Notes: generated from the sequence alone by a model not told the origin. Numbered from the stretch's first letter, positions 27,404-36,613 are shown. The stretch: 64,000 bases of DNA from Beijerinckiaceae bacterium (GCA_947452455.1 CANGBX010000001.1:186001-250000), one strand, 5' to 3'. A program made the numbers and translations.

Positions 27404-27889
27404 ATGAGCGCGCCTGACGCTGATCGGAAAAAACTTGTCGCAGTGCTGCTGGATGAAAATTCCATCGGCCGCGGCAATGCCGATCAGGAACATGAGCGCG
27501 CCATTGCCATTTACGATCTGGTCGAATCCAATTCCTTCGGCGTGCCCGGCCATGAGGGCGGGCCTTATGAACTGCTGATCGCGCTGCATGAAGCAAAGCT
27601 TGCCTTCGACATCCGTCAAGAAGGTGGATCCAGCGTCGTCACGCATATTCTTTCACTGACGCCGTTTCGTCGCATCCTCAAAGATTATTTCATGGTCTGC
27701 GAGAGCTATTATGCTGCCATTCGCACAGCGACGCCGGCGCAGATCGAAGCCATTGATATGGGCCGTCGCGGCTTGCACAATGATGGCGCCAAACTTCTTG
27801 CTGAACGCCTCAATGGCAAGGTCGAATGCGATTTCGATACGGCGCGACGCATTTTTACCCTTGTTACGGCCCTGCACTGGAAGGGCTAA
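27404..27889 (+). CDS. UPF0262 family protein
   Basis: A 161-residue soluble protein of family UPF0262, found almost only in alphaproteobacteria and regularly next to hisD. Family marks are [41 protein letters not shown] and the [16 protein letters not shown] segment. Its function is unknown. It begins 6 bases after the hisD stop and ends 6 bases before the phosphatase gene, so all three are almost certainly one transcript. Confidence 0.92.
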   Translation: MSAPDADRKKLVAVLLDENSIGRGNADQEHERAIAIYDLVESNSFGVPGHEGGPYELLIALHEAKLAFDIRQEGGSSVVTHILSLTPFRRILKDYFMVCESYYAAIRTATPAQIEAIDMGRRGLHNDGAKLLAERLNGKVECDFDTARRIFTLVTALHWKG

Positions 27890-27895
27890 CGGCGC

Positions 27896-28372
27896 ATGAT
27901 GCAAGATGTGCCTAACGCGCCGGAAGTTGAGCACAAGCGCCCGCAATCCGTGCTGTTTGCCTGTTCGATGAATGCCGTGCGCTCGCCCATGGCCGAAGCA
28001 CTGGCCAAGCAGCTTTTCGGGCGAGACATTTATTTTGCCTCCGCAGGCGTGCGCGCGGGCGAGCTCGACGGGTTTGCTGTTGCCGCGATGGATGAGCTCG
28101 GCCTTGATATCAGCAAGCACAAGCCGCACACATTCGAAGATCTCGAAGATTCCAGTTTCGATGTCATCATCAGCCTCTCACCTGAAGCCCATCATCGCGC
28201 GCTCGAATTCACGCGAACCATGTCGGTCGAGGTGATTTATTGGCCAACCATTGATCCGACCGCTGTGCAAGGCACGCGCGAAAATATGCTGGATGCCTAT
28301 CGCAATGTGCGCGAGGGTTTAAGCAGAAAGATCAAAGAATTTCTGGAGTGGCGGCCAATTGGCCGCCTTTAA
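27896..28372 (+). CDS. Low-molecular-weight protein-tyrosine phosphatase family protein
   Basis: A 158-residue protein with the low-molecular-weight phosphatase / arsenate reductase fold. The P-loop is LFACSMNAVRSPMAEAL (C-x5-R), and the acidic loop TIDPT probably supplies the general acid. The C-terminal helix is NVREGLSRKIKEFL. The family acts on phosphotyrosine or on arsenate; without the extra Cys pattern of thioredoxin-coupled ArsC, phosphatase is more likely. It is the last gene of the murA/hisD cluster. ATG 27899 is an equally possible start. A GC-rich hairpin overlaps the end of the gene. Confidence 0.86.
   Translation: MMQDVPNAPEVEHKRPQSVLFACSMNAVRSPMAEALAKQLFGRDIYFASAGVRAGELDGFAVAAMDELGLDISKHKPHTFEDLEDSSFDVIISLSPEAHHRALEFTRTMSVEVIYWPTIDPTAVQGTRENMLDAYRNVREGLSRKIKEFLEWRPIGRL
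28350..28370 (+). terminator. Terminator overlapping the 3' end of the phosphatase gene
   Basis: GGCGGCC-aatt-GGCCGCC followed by TTT includes the last codons of the phosphatase gene. The stem is perfect but the T-run is short. Confidence 0.6.
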
Positions 28373-28378
28373 GCTTGA

Positions 28379-28783
28379 TCAGTCGAACATCCAGTTCGAG
28401 ACGAAATAACCAATCGTTGCGCTAGCTGCAGTCACCACAGTGCCCCATGTCAGATCGACCAGAGTCACCGTGAGTGGCCAGTTTTTCAGCGTGGCGTAAT
28501 TGGTGAGATCGTAAGTTCCGTAAGCCACAAGGCCAAGCGCCGCACCAAGCAAGGCCGCCTTGCTCCAGCTGCGCGCATCAAGACCCGGCAGAACAGCAAA
28601 GAGCACAATGCCTGCTGCATAGAGAGCATAGAAAAGGAAAGCGACGCCCAGCTGTGGCTTATCGAGCATCATGTCGCCGAGATATTCTTTGTAGAATTTC
28701 GTCGCAACGAAGCCGAGCCAGATAAAGTCAATGATCAGGAAGCCGATCAGCGTCACGGCATAGGTCGCCAGAATGCGCGTCAT
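28379..28783 (-). CDS. DUF2177 family membrane protein
   Basis: A 134-residue integral membrane protein with four predicted helices. Family marks are FLIIDFIWLGFVATKFYKEY, LGALLGLVAYGTYDLTNYAT-like helix turns (here AALGLVAYGTYDLTNYATLK) and LTVTLVDLTWGTVVTAASAT. DUF2177 proteins have no assigned function. ATG 28783 is preferred; the in-frame extension to 28822 is polar and not conserved in look. It is a single gene, convergent with the phosphatase, followed on its upstream side by a palindromic repeat. Confidence 0.87.
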   Translation of the reverse strand: MTRILATYAVTLIGFLIIDFIWLGFVATKFYKEYLGDMMLDKPQLGVAFLFYALYAAGIVLFAVLPGLDARSWSKAALLGAALGLVAYGTYDLTNYATLKNWPLTVTLVDLTWGTVVTAASATIGYFVSNWMFD

Positions 28784-28876
28784 GGGGCTGTTCTCATCTG
28801 CCAAATGCGAGGGCCGCACCAAAATAGGCGGGCCCTCGTGTTACGATTGGCTTGGGTGAATGGATCAACCCAGCCT

Positions 28877-28976
28877 CGTCATGGCGAGGAGGGCCGAAGG
28901 CCTGACGTGGCAATCCATAGCGCCAGCCTTGGTAGGTTTGTGCTTTGGATTGCTTCGCTTTCGCTCGCAATGACGA
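28877..28976. repeat. Dispersed palindromic repeat, copy 2
   Basis: The left arm CGTCATGGCGAGGAG...GGCAATCCA and the right arm TTTGGATTGCTTCGCTTTCGCTCGCAATGACG form a long imperfect inverted repeat. It lies immediately downstream of the gentisate dioxygenase stop codon. The right arm is the cleanest copy in the window. Confidence 0.82.
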
Positions 28977-28978
28977 AA

Positions 28979-30019
28979 TCAGGCGTTGCCGCGATCCTCG
29001 CGGAACAGGCCGAGCTTTTCCTGCACGGGACGATCCGAGAAGGAGAAGATGACAGCGTCGTCATCCGCCTCATGCACAACGGGGTGCCAGCTTGGCGCCA
29101 CGAAAATGTCTTGTGGCTTCCAGTCAAATGTCTTGTCGCCGATTTTCGTGCGGCCCTTGCCTTCGACAACCGTGAAGACGGTTGCATCGGTCGAGCGATA
29201 GCGGCTCGTTGTAAAGCCTTTCGGCAGAAGCTGGATGAAAGCGCCAATCGTCGGCATGGCGTGATCGCCTGTTTCGGGATTGGTGTAGCGCATTTTCAAA
29301 CCATGGCAGGGGTCGAATTCCTTCGTCTTGCGCATGATCTCCAAAGCTTCGCGCGTGCGCGCATAAGGATAGTTGAAGACGGGTGATGTGAGATTGCGCA
29401 CCTTCTGGTCAACGGGCAATAGGTTCGCACCAAAGCGCGCCAGAGAATCGCCCTCGGGGCGCGAGATCGGCTGCTCGTCTTCTGTCCAATGCTCCAAGAA
29501 GGATGCATCGAGCGCCGTGACGAGCGGCACATCGAGACCGTCGAGCCAGAAAATCGGCTCGTCGGATTCATTGCCGTGGTCATGCCAGGAATTCGATGGC
29601 GTGATGATGAAATCACCCACCGACATTTTGGTGCGCTCGCCATTCACCGCCGTATGCGCGCCTTTGCCTTGCAGAATGAAACGCAAAGCCGATTGGCTGT
29701 GACGGTGGGCTGGCGCAATCTCGCCCGGCAGCACCAGCTGCACGCCCGCATAGAGCGATGTGGTGATGCTCGACTTGCCGCGCAGACCCGGATTTTCGAG
29801 CACGAGCACGCGGCGCTCGGCTTCTTTCGCGGTGATCAGGCCGCCGGCCTCGACCATGTAATCGCGGATCTCGTTAAACTTCCACAGGAAGGGCTGCGCG
29901 GCCGATTTCGGTTCCGGCGTGATGATGGACGAGAGGACCGTCCAAAGCGGTGTCAGATTCTGCTTGTCGATCTTGTCGTAGAAGGCGCGGCGCTGCGGGG
30001 TTTCTGCGGCTTCGCTCAT
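28979..30019 (-). CDS. Gentisate 1,2-dioxygenase
   Basis: A 346-residue bicupin Fe(II) enzyme that opens the ring of gentisate (2,5-dihydroxybenzoate) to maleylpyruvate. The N-terminal cupin has PAHRHSQSALRFILQGKGAH, with the His-x-His metal ligands, then TPSNSWHDHGNE. The C-terminal cupin has FTVVEGKGRTKIG and VAPSWHPVVHE. Family-typical openings are FYDKIDKQNLTPLWTVL and PLLWKF-like PFLWKFNEI. GAGAGGA is 7 bases before ATG 30019. The gene is divergent from the isomerase - MarR - monooxygenase genes of the same pathway, so it probably shares their control region. Confidence 0.93.
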   Translation of the reverse strand: MSEAAETPQRRAFYDKIDKQNLTPLWTVLSSIITPEPKSAAQPFLWKFNEIRDYMVEAGGLITAKEAERRVLVLENPGLRGKSSITTSLYAGVQLVLPGEIAPAHRHSQSALRFILQGKGAHTAVNGERTKMSVGDFIITPSNSWHDHGNESDEPIFWLDGLDVPLVTALDASFLEHWTEDEQPISRPEGDSLARFGANLLPVDQKVRNLTSPVFNYPYARTREALEIMRKTKEFDPCHGLKMRYTNPETGDHAMPTIGAFIQLLPKGFTTSRYRSTDATVFTVVEGKGRTKIGDKTFDWKPQDIFVAPSWHPVVHEADDDAVIFSFSDRPVQEKLGLFREDRGNA

Positions 30020-30102
30020 GACCGTTTCCTCTCTTTTATGCCAGCCCCCAAGGGATTGGCCGGCGGCTTGACGCCGCAATTCCTCCGTATACTGTCAATT
30101 CA

Positions 30103-30114
30103 TCAGGCGCCTGA
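30103..30114. promoter_or_regulatory. Candidate MarR operator in the gentisate divergent promoter
   Basis: The perfect 12-base palindrome TCAGGCGCCTGA, flanked by TGTCA and TGACA-like arms, lies in the 147-base gap between the divergent dioxygenase and isomerase genes. A MarR regulator is encoded two genes away. The pairing is inferred; no site is confirmed. Confidence 0.45.
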
Positions 30115-30166
30115 CAAGTGAGCTCTTTGGCAAAGACCGGGAGGGGGCGCATGGGGGGATACTAGA

Positions 30167-30799
30167 ATGCGTCTGCATGGATTTTTCAGGTCCGGGGCTT
30201 CCTATCGTTTGCGCATTGCGCTCGCCCTGAAGGGGCTCCCCTTCGATCAGATTTCTTATGTGTTGCGCCATGGCGACCAGCGCCAGCCTGACTATCTCGC
30301 CAAAAATCCGCAAGGCCTTGTGCCCACACTCGAGCTCGAAGACGGCACGTTGATGACGCAGTCTCTCGCCATTCTCGAATGGCTGGAAGAGACCCATCCG
30401 GAGCCCGCCCTTTTGCCCAAAGATCCGATGGCGCGTGCGCGCGTGCGGGCTTTTGCACTCGCCATTGCTTGCGATGTGCATCCTGTTCAAAACCTCGGCG
30501 TTCTCAATGCCGTCAAGGCGCTTGGCCACACCGATGCCGACGTCAACAATTGGGCGCGCCGCGTCAACCAGCAGGGCTTGGATGCGTGCGAGAAATTGCT
30601 GGCTGACACAAAGGGGCCCTTCTGTTTCGGCGATCAGCCGACGATGGCTGATCTCTGCCTCATTCCCCAGCTCGCCAATGCGCGCCGCTTCGGCTGCGAT
30701 TTTTCGGGCTGGACGCGTTTGAATGAAGTGGAGGCGGCCTGCAACGCATTGCCGGCATTTCAGTCAGCTCTGCCCGAGCGCCAACCCGATGCCGAGTGA
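30167..30799 (+). CDS. Maleylpyruvate isomerase, glutathione S-transferase zeta type
   Basis: A 210-residue GST of the zeta class (maleylacetoacetate / maleylpyruvate isomerase). The glutathione-binding N-terminal domain has FFRSGASYRLRIALALKG in place of the usual SSCSxRVR, LVPTLELEDG and QSLAILEWLEETHP. The helical C-terminal domain includes GDQPTMADLCLIPQLANARR. In a gentisate cluster the expected reaction is glutathione-dependent conversion of maleylpyruvate to fumarylpyruvate. The tyrosine-pathway enzyme (MaiA) is the alternative and cannot be excluded by sequence. The MarR gene overlaps its end by 11 bases. Confidence 0.87.
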   Translation: MRLHGFFRSGASYRLRIALALKGLPFDQISYVLRHGDQRQPDYLAKNPQGLVPTLELEDGTLMTQSLAILEWLEETHPEPALLPKDPMARARVRAFALAIACDVHPVQNLGVLNAVKALGHTDADVNNWARRVNQQGLDACEKLLADTKGPFCFGDQPTMADLCLIPQLANARRFGCDFSGWTRLNEVEAACNALPAFQSALPERQPDAE

Positions 30800-31286
30800 G
30801 AGCAGCCTCGCTGATCTTTTGCCGGAAGAAGCCGTGCGCGATGCCGCGCATGGCGGCATGGATGATGTCTATCTCAAGCCCGGCCATTTGATCCGCCGCT
30901 TGCAGCAAATGGCGGTCTCGGTCTTCGCGCAGGAATGCGAAGGCTTTGACATGACGCCGATGCAATATGCAGCGCTTGTGGCTTTGCGCGACAATCCGGG
31001 CATTGATGCGACCCGCATTGGTGCGCTTGTGGCGATGGACCGCTCGACCATGGGCAATGTGCTGGAGCGGATGGAAGGCAAGGGGCTCATCGAGCGGCGC
31101 GCCAATCCGCAAGACAAGCGCGTGAAGCTTTTGAAACTCTCGCGCCGTGGCGCAAAACTGCTGGCTGATTGCGAGCCTTTCGTGCGCGCCGCACAAGCAC
31201 GCATGCTGGAGCCGCTGGATGCAGCCGAGCGTGTGCAATTTACCCATATGATGCGGCGCATGATTGCGCGGCAAGATGTGATCTGA
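30789..31286 (+). CDS. MarR family transcriptional regulator
   Basis: A 165-residue winged-helix regulator. The core MarR region is about residues 35-150, with MTPMQYAALVALRDNPGIDA, the recognition helix DRSTMGNVLERMEGKGLIER and the wing RRANPQDKRVKLLKLSRRG. MarR proteins usually repress catabolic genes and release DNA upon binding an aromatic acid, here perhaps 3-hydroxybenzoate or gentisate. ATG 30789 overlaps the isomerase stop, so translation is likely coupled. The 3-hydroxybenzoate monooxygenase gene follows after 11 bases. Confidence 0.92.
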   Translation: MPSESSLADLLPEEAVRDAAHGGMDDVYLKPGHLIRRLQQMAVSVFAQECEGFDMTPMQYAALVALRDNPGIDATRIGALVAMDRSTMGNVLERMEGKGLIERRANPQDKRVKLLKLSRRGAKLLADCEPFVRAAQARMLEPLDAAERVQFTHMMRRMIARQDVI

Positions 31287-31297
31287 GGGAGGTTTTT

Positions 31298-32476
31298 ATG
31301 GCGCAGGCTGACAACAAGCCTTTCATCATTGTGGGCGGTGGCATTGGCGGTCTGGGTGCCGCGCTGGGCTTGGCTCAAAAAGGCTTTGCCGTTCACGTGT
31401 TGGAACAGGCTTCCGATTTTAAAGAAATTGGCGCGGGCATTCAGCTCGGCCCCAATGTTTTCACGCCTTTCAAGAAGCTGGGCTTGCGCGATCGCATCTT
31501 GCAGGATGTCGCCATTCCCACGGGTTTGGAAATGCGCGATGCGCTGACCGGTGATCTCATTACCCGCATGCCTTTGGGTGATGATCTGACGCGCCGCTTT
31601 GGTGACACTTATGCGGTCATTCATCGCGCTGATTTGCATGCGATCATTCTTGATGCCTGCCGCGCGCAGAAAAATATCAAGTTGGAAACGCAGGCCCGTG
31701 TGCTCGATTTCGAGGACAAGGGTGGCGAAGTCATCGTGACCATGGAAGATGGCCGCATCATCACCGGTTGCGCCATGATTGGCGCAGATGGTCTGTGGTC
31801 GAAGACGCGCCAGAAAATTGTGGGTGATGGCAAGCCGCGCGTCTCTGGCCATATTGCCTATCGCGCGGTGTTGAAGCGCGAAGATGTGCCGGAAGATTTG
31901 TGGAAGCCCGATGTCGTGCTCTGGGCTGGCCCGCGCACGCATCTTGTCCATTATCCGCTGCGTCGTGGCGAGCTTTATAATCTCGTCGCCGTTTTCCATT
32001 CCGATCATTATTCGGAAGGCTGGGATCAGGCGGGTGATCCCGCTTTGTTGCATGCGCATTTCAAGGGCCAAGTGCCGCAAGTTTTGCGCATGTTGGAAAA
32101 GATCGATGTGTGGAAAATGTGGGTGCTCTGTGACCGCGAGCCGGTGAAAAACTGGTCGCAGGGTCGTGCAACCCTCATTGGCGATGCGGCCCATCCCATG
32201 CTGCAATATCTCGCGCAAGGCGCCTGCATGGCGCTTGAAGATGCCGTGTGTCTGGCTGAGAAGATCGAGGCCAAGCCCGATGATATTCCGGGCGCTTTGC
32301 TCGATTATCAGAATGCGCGTTATCTGCGCACTGCACGCGTGCAATTGATGGCGCGTGTCTATGGCGATGTTTATCACGCACGCGGCCCGATTGCAGAATT
32401 GCGCGACAATATGCTGAAAGGCCGAACGCCCGAGCAGGCCATTGAAGGCATTGCTTGGTTGTATGGCGGGGGTTGA
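31298..32476 (+). CDS. 3-hydroxybenzoate 6-monooxygenase
   Basis: A 392-residue FAD-dependent aromatic hydroxylase (class A). It has the dinucleotide motif FIIVGGGIGGLGAALGLA at the start, the DG motif region CAMIGADGLWSKTR and the FAD/ribityl motif LIGDAAHPMLQYLAQGACM. It is predicted to hydroxylate 3-hydroxybenzoate at C6 with NAD(P)H and O2, giving gentisate. The assignment rests on family resemblance plus the adjoining gentisate dioxygenase; salicylate 5-hydroxylation normally uses another enzyme type. GGGAGG lies upstream of ATG 31298. It closes the isomerase - MarR - monooxygenase operon. Confidence 0.88.
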   Translation: MAQADNKPFIIVGGGIGGLGAALGLAQKGFAVHVLEQASDFKEIGAGIQLGPNVFTPFKKLGLRDRILQDVAIPTGLEMRDALTGDLITRMPLGDDLTRRFGDTYAVIHRADLHAIILDACRAQKNIKLETQARVLDFEDKGGEVIVTMEDGRIITGCAMIGADGLWSKTRQKIVGDGKPRVSGHIAYRAVLKREDVPEDLWKPDVVLWAGPRTHLVHYPLRRGELYNLVAVFHSDHYSEGWDQAGDPALLHAHFKGQVPQVLRMLEKIDVWKMWVLCDREPVKNWSQGRATLIGDAAHPMLQYLAQGACMALEDAVCLAEKIEAKPDDIPGALLDYQNARYLRTARVQLMARVYGDVYHARGPIAELRDNMLKGRTPEQAIEGIAWLYGGG

Positions 32477-32510
32477 GGCTTTCGCCGCGCAATTTTTTCA
32501 AGGTCGGTGC

Positions 32511-32657
32511 TATGGATTGCCGCGTCGGCCTACGGCCTCCTCGCAATGACGAGGCTAAGATCGTAACCTCTGCGCCGTCATTGCGAGACGAAGGCGAAGC
32601 AAACCAGAAGCCTCACGTGAGGCCCCAGGTTTGCTTCGCTCCGCTCGCAATGACGAG
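32511..32657. repeat. Dispersed palindromic repeat, copy 3 (one and a half elements)
   Basis: A lone right arm (GGATTGCCGCGTCGGCC...TCGCAATGACGAGG) at 32515-32553 is followed by a full element at 32576-32657. That element has the left arm CGTCATTGCGAGACGAAGG, the centre GCCTCACGTGAGGCC and the right arm GTTTGCTTCGCTCCGCTCGC. It fills the gap between the convergent monooxygenase and iorB genes. Confidence 0.83.
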
Positions 32658-32668
32658 GGACGGGCGAT

Positions 32669-34888
32669 TTAAGCCATCAACCCAGCTTTGATCCGAGACG
32701 GCAAGAACGGCACTTCGCGGAAGCGCACACCCGTTGCATCCATCACCGCATTGGCGAGAGCTGCACCTGTCGGGCCTTGCGAGGCTTCACCAGCACCCAA
32801 GAAGGGCTGACCGGGACGATCAATCACCTTCACATCAATCGGCGGGATTTCGGAGAAGGTGAGGATCGGATAAGAGGTCCAATCTTCGCTGCGCACGCCC
32901 TTTTCATCAAAGCGCACGCCTTCCTTCAGCGTCCATGACAGCGATTGAATAATGCCGCCTTCGACTTGATTGACGATGCCGTCATAAGAGACGATCTCGC
33001 CCGCATCATTGGCGGACGAGGCGCGCTTCACGCGGATCGCACCGCTCGCTTTCTCGACTTCAACTTCCACCGCAACGGCGGTGTAGGTCGAGAGATTCTT
33101 GTAGCGCGCGAAAGCAATGCCGCGCCCCTTGCCGGGAGCTGCTTTCCACTTCGTCCAGCCAAACATTTCGGCTGTCTTTGTCAAGACTTCGCGCGCGCGC
33201 GGGTCTTTCAGATAGCGCAGACGATATTCAACGGGATCCGCTTTGGCTGCGCGCGCCAGATCATCAATGAAGCTCTCAATGGCAAAGACATTGCCATAAG
33301 CGCCAAGGCCCCGTGTGGACGATGCACGCGCCGCCAGCTTTTCCACGAAATGCGTGCGCACATGCGTTCCGGGAAATTCATACAGCGGAATGCCATTGCG
33401 ATCGGCTGCATAATTGGGCGCGCCGCCATTGACGGGGGTTGGCAAAGGATGCGCCTTTTCCAGCGTTTGGGCAGGCAATAGATTTCCCGCTCTGCCGCCG
33501 GGTCGTGTGCCATGCGAGGTTGACCAGATTGTGTGATCCCAATCGACAATGTCACCCTTTTCATCCACCGAAGCTTTGACGCGCACGACCATGGCCGAAC
33601 CATAGGGCTCCCATTTGTGCTCGTCCTGACGTGACCATTGCACGCGCACGGGGCGGCCCGTCATGTAGCGCGCGAGCAATGCTGCATCGGCTGCTGCATC
33701 ATCCATCGCATTATGGCCGTAGCAGCCAGCGCCCTGCCAATGTTCGCACTGGACTTTTTCTTTCGGCACATTGAGCATTTGCGCAATGGCCGCCGCTGTT
33801 TCAAACGGTGATTGCGTATGCGTCTGGATCAGCACCGAACCATCGCCTGCAAAAGTGGCAATGGCGGTCGATGGGCCGATGGTCGCATGCATGTGGTAGG
33901 GGCGGCGATATTCCGCTTCGACCACTTTCTTCGCCTTGTTGGCGATGGGGCTTGCGACATCTTTGATGGTGATGAGTTTGGCTGGTTGCGTCTTTAGCCA
34001 ATCATAGATTGTGTCGCTGGTCGGCACATCTTTGGGCAAATCCCAAGTGGTTGCACGACGCAGCGCATCGGCTGCGGCCATTGCCTGTTCTTCGCGCTCG
34101 GCAATAACGCCGAAGAAGGAGCCATCACGCACCACGCGTTTGACGCCCGGCATGGTGGCAACATCGCGATCCACCGAGACGAGTTTGGCGCCATAGGCGG
34201 GCGGGCGCACAACGCGACCATGCAACATGCCATCGGGGCGCAAATCCTGAATGAAGATCAAAGCGCCTGTGGCTTTGGGCGGAATGTCGAGACGGCCGAC
34301 CTTCTTGCCGATATAGCGGCGGTCTTTGGCCTCTTTCACTTTCACCGTGCCAGTGGCTTCAATGTCGATCTTCTGGCCGGCCACGAGATCCCAATAGGTG
34401 ATGCTTTTGCCGCCACCCGAGATTGTGCCATCGACGACTTTGAGTTTGGCTGCATCGACACCCAGTTTTTCAGCAGCGCGTGCGATGAGATAGGCGCGCA
34501 ATTCGGCTGCCGCGATCTGCACAGCCACGCCGCCATATTGCATGGATTGCGAGCCGGCTGTGACACCTTCATTCGGCACAACGCGTGTGTCGCCCGACAC
34601 GATGACGAGGCGCTTCATGTCGATATCGAGTTCATCAGCTGCCAGTTGAGCAGCAGCCGTGACAATGCCCTGGCCGATTTCCACCTTGCCGAACAGCAAG
34701 CGGACTTTGCCGCCTTCTTCAATACGCAGCCAGGATGAGATTTTCGGATAGAGTTTGAGATCACCCGGCAGAGGCGCACCTTCCAGCTTTGCGGCTCTCT
34801 GTGCGAGTGCAGGCGGGACGAGCGAGAAAGCCAAGGTGAGCGAGCCGCCCTGCAACAGGGCGCGGCGTGAGGGGTTCATCATATTCAT
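32669..34888 (-). CDS. iorB: Molybdenum hydroxylase large subunit (isoquinoline 1-oxidoreductase beta type)
   Basis: A 739-residue molybdopterin-binding subunit of the xanthine oxidase family, IorB type. The N-terminus has a Tat-like signal (MNMMNPSRRALLQGGSLTLA, AFSLVPPALA), so the enzyme is probably exported to the periplasm. Characteristic segments are KVEIGQGIVTAAAQLAADEL, QCEHWQGAGCYGHNAMDDAA and FLGAGEASQGPTGAALANA near the C-terminus. IorB-type enzymes hydroxylate N-heterocycles or oxidise aldehydes; the true substrate is unknown. It follows the iron-sulfur subunit by 3 bases. No cytochrome subunit or maturation gene (XdhC-like) is next to it. Confidence 0.9.
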   Translation of the reverse strand: MNMMNPSRRALLQGGSLTLAFSLVPPALAQRAAKLEGAPLPGDLKLYPKISSWLRIEEGGKVRLLFGKVEIGQGIVTAAAQLAADELDIDMKRLVIVSGDTRVVPNEGVTAGSQSMQYGGVAVQIAAAELRAYLIARAAEKLGVDAAKLKVVDGTISGGGKSITYWDLVAGQKIDIEATGTVKVKEAKDRRYIGKKVGRLDIPPKATGALIFIQDLRPDGMLHGRVVRPPAYGAKLVSVDRDVATMPGVKRVVRDGSFFGVIAEREEQAMAAADALRRATTWDLPKDVPTSDTIYDWLKTQPAKLITIKDVASPIANKAKKVVEAEYRRPYHMHATIGPSTAIATFAGDGSVLIQTHTQSPFETAAAIAQMLNVPKEKVQCEHWQGAGCYGHNAMDDAAADAALLARYMTGRPVRVQWSRQDEHKWEPYGSAMVVRVKASVDEKGDIVDWDHTIWSTSHGTRPGGRAGNLLPAQTLEKAHPLPTPVNGGAPNYAADRNGIPLYEFPGTHVRTHFVEKLAARASSTRGLGAYGNVFAIESFIDDLARAAKADPVEYRLRYLKDPRAREVLTKTAEMFGWTKWKAAPGKGRGIAFARYKNLSTYTAVAVEVEVEKASGAIRVKRASSANDAGEIVSYDGIVNQVEGGIIQSLSWTLKEGVRFDEKGVRSEDWTSYPILTFSEIPPIDVKVIDRPGQPFLGAGEASQGPTGAALANAVMDATGVRFREVPFLPSRIKAGLMA

Positions 34889-34891
34889 GGA

Positions 34892-35347
34892 TCAAGCTCC
34901 CCGCGATGCGCGCATGACAGCGCGGACGACACGGTTATGCACGCCGCAGCGGCATAGATTACCATCGAGTGCCGAGCGCACCTGCGCTTCGGTGGGCTTC
35001 GGTGTTTTGTGGAGTAGGGCCTGCGCACTCATGATCATGCCATTCAGGCAATAGCCGCATTGTGCGGCCTGCTCATCAATGAAAGCCTGTTGCAGTTTGG
35101 ACGGTTTGTCCAAAGTGCCCAGACCCTCGAGCGTGGTAATGTCTTGGCCGGTGACGGAGCCGACCGGCGTGACGCAAGAGCGCACGGCCTGTCCATCGAC
35201 GAGCACGGTGCAAGAGCCGCATTGCGACAGGCCGCAGCCATATTTCGGGCCGTTCAGCTTCAAATCATTGCGCAGCACATAAAGGAGCGGGGTGTCGTCG
35301 GGCACCGCAACCTCTTGGGCGCGGCCGTTGACCTTGAGTTTCGGCAT
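34892..35347 (-). CDS. iorA: Molybdenum hydroxylase [2Fe-2S] subunit (isoquinoline 1-oxidoreductase alpha type)
   Basis: A 151-residue small subunit with two [2Fe-2S] clusters. The plant-ferredoxin-type site is YGCGLSQCGSCTVLVDGQAV followed by SC. The second, helical site is QCGYCLNGMIMSA and GNLCRCGVHNR. It passes electrons from the molybdenum centre in IorB to an acceptor. It has no signal of its own, so it would be co-exported with the Tat-type IorB. ATG 35347 is favoured; the in-frame extension to 35395 lacks family likeness. It is the first gene of the pair. Confidence 0.92.
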   Translation of the reverse strand: MPKLKVNGRAQEVAVPDDTPLLYVLRNDLKLNGPKYGCGLSQCGSCTVLVDGQAVRSCVTPVGSVTGQDITTLEGLGTLDKPSKLQQAFIDEQAAQCGYCLNGMIMSAQALLHKTPKPTEAQVRSALDGNLCRCGVHNRVVRAVMRASRGA

Positions 35348-35515
35348 ATCTGACCTCTGGCTATTCCATCCCTGAAAGCCGTCTTGCTTTTTCATGGGTG
35401 CGGCTTTCTTCGAGTCTAAGCTTGAGGAGGCGTGCGCCTTTTGTCAAAGCAAAAGCCCCTTGGAGAGAGGCGCTGTGGATGCCAAAAGAGCCGGAGCGAG
35501 CTGGAGGAAGCCCCG

Positions 35516-36598
35516 ATGCGGATTGATGGCGTGCCATGCCGGACCATTTGGCCGGAAGCTGATGGAAAAGTCGGGATTCTGGACCAGACTTTGCTGCCCC
35601 ATCGCGTCCAGCGCCTGTCCCTCTCAAGTGCCCAAGAGGCGGCGCGTGCCATTGCCGATATGCAGGTGCGCGGCGCGCCGCTGATTGGTGTCACGGCGGC
35701 CTATGGATTGGCTTTGGCACTGCGTCAGGGTACGGGCGATGCCGCCATGGATGTCGCCATTGAAATGCTCGCAGAAACGCGCCCGACCGCGGTCAATCTG
35801 CGCTGGGCTTTGATGCGCATGCGAGACGCCCTCTTGCCGCTTGCCGTCAGCGCAAGGGCCGATGCCGCTTGGGCACTGGCTGGCGAAATGGCGGAAGAAG
35901 ATGTCGCCGTCTGCTCCGCCATTGGCGATCATGGTCTGGCGTTGATTGAAGAGATCGCGCACAAAAAGGGCCGCGTGAATCTTCTCACCCATTGCAATGC
36001 CGGTTGGCTGGCGACGGTCGATTGGGGCACGGCGACGGCGCCGATTTACAAGGCGCATGACAAGGGCATTGATCTGCATGTCTTTGTCGATGAAACGCGC
36101 CCGCGCAATCAGGGCGCAGCTTTGACTGCCTTTGAACTCAGCCAGCACGGCGTTCCGCATCGTGTCATTGTTGATAATGCGGGCGGGCATTTCATGCAGC
36201 ATGGCGAGGTGGATCTTGTGATTGTCGGCACGGATCGCACCACGCGACAGGGCGATGTCTGCAACAAGATCGGCACTTATCTGAAAGCGCTCGCTGCCCA
36301 TGACAATGGCGTGCCGTTCTATGTGGCCGCCCCATCATCTTCTATCGATTTTGCTTTGCGCGATGGCTTGCGCGAAATCCCGATTGAAGAGCGCCATGCG
36401 CGTGAAGTGACCCATCTGACGGGGGAGACGGAAGAGGGCGCTCTGGCCACCATTCGCGTGACGCCGAAAGCATCTGGCGCGCGCAATCCCGGTTTCGACG
36501 TGACGCCCGCACGCTTGGTCAGCGGGCTCATCACCGAGCGCGGAATTGCGGGGGCCAATGAGGCGGCGCTGGTGGGGATGTTTGCGGATCGGGCCTAA
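35516..36598 (+). CDS. mtnA: S-methyl-5-thioribose-1-phosphate isomerase
   Basis: A 360-residue member of the eIF2B-like fold that converts methylthioribose-1-phosphate to methylthioribulose-1-phosphate in methionine salvage. Marks are [40 protein letters not shown] with the catalytic Cys, [17 protein letters not shown] and the Asp-containing [27 protein letters not shown] is 6 bases before ATG 35516; the in-frame extension to 35432 is not conserved. It is divergent from iorAB. No other methionine-salvage gene (mtnK, mtnB, mtnD) is near. Confidence 0.95.
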   Translation: MRIDGVPCRTIWPEADGKVGILDQTLLPHRVQRLSLSSAQEAARAIADMQVRGAPLIGVTAAYGLALALRQGTGDAAMDVAIEMLAETRPTAVNLRWALMRMRDALLPLAVSARADAAWALAGEMAEEDVAVCSAIGDHGLALIEEIAHKKGRVNLLTHCNAGWLATVDWGTATAPIYKAHDKGIDLHVFVDETRPRNQGAALTAFELSQHGVPHRVIVDNAGGHFMQHGEVDLVIVGTDRTTRQGDVCNKIGTYLKALAAHDNGVPFYVAAPSSSIDFALRDGLREIPIEERHAREVTHLTGETEEGALATIRVTPKASGARNPGFDVTPARLVSGLITERGIAGANEAALVGMFADRA

Positions 36599-36613
36599 CC
36601 TCCCAGATCGCGC

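Noticed and set aside
30869-32377. 502-codon frame antisense to the MarR and monooxygenase genes
   Set aside because: It crosses two real genes and reads as low-quality protein; shadow of codon bias.
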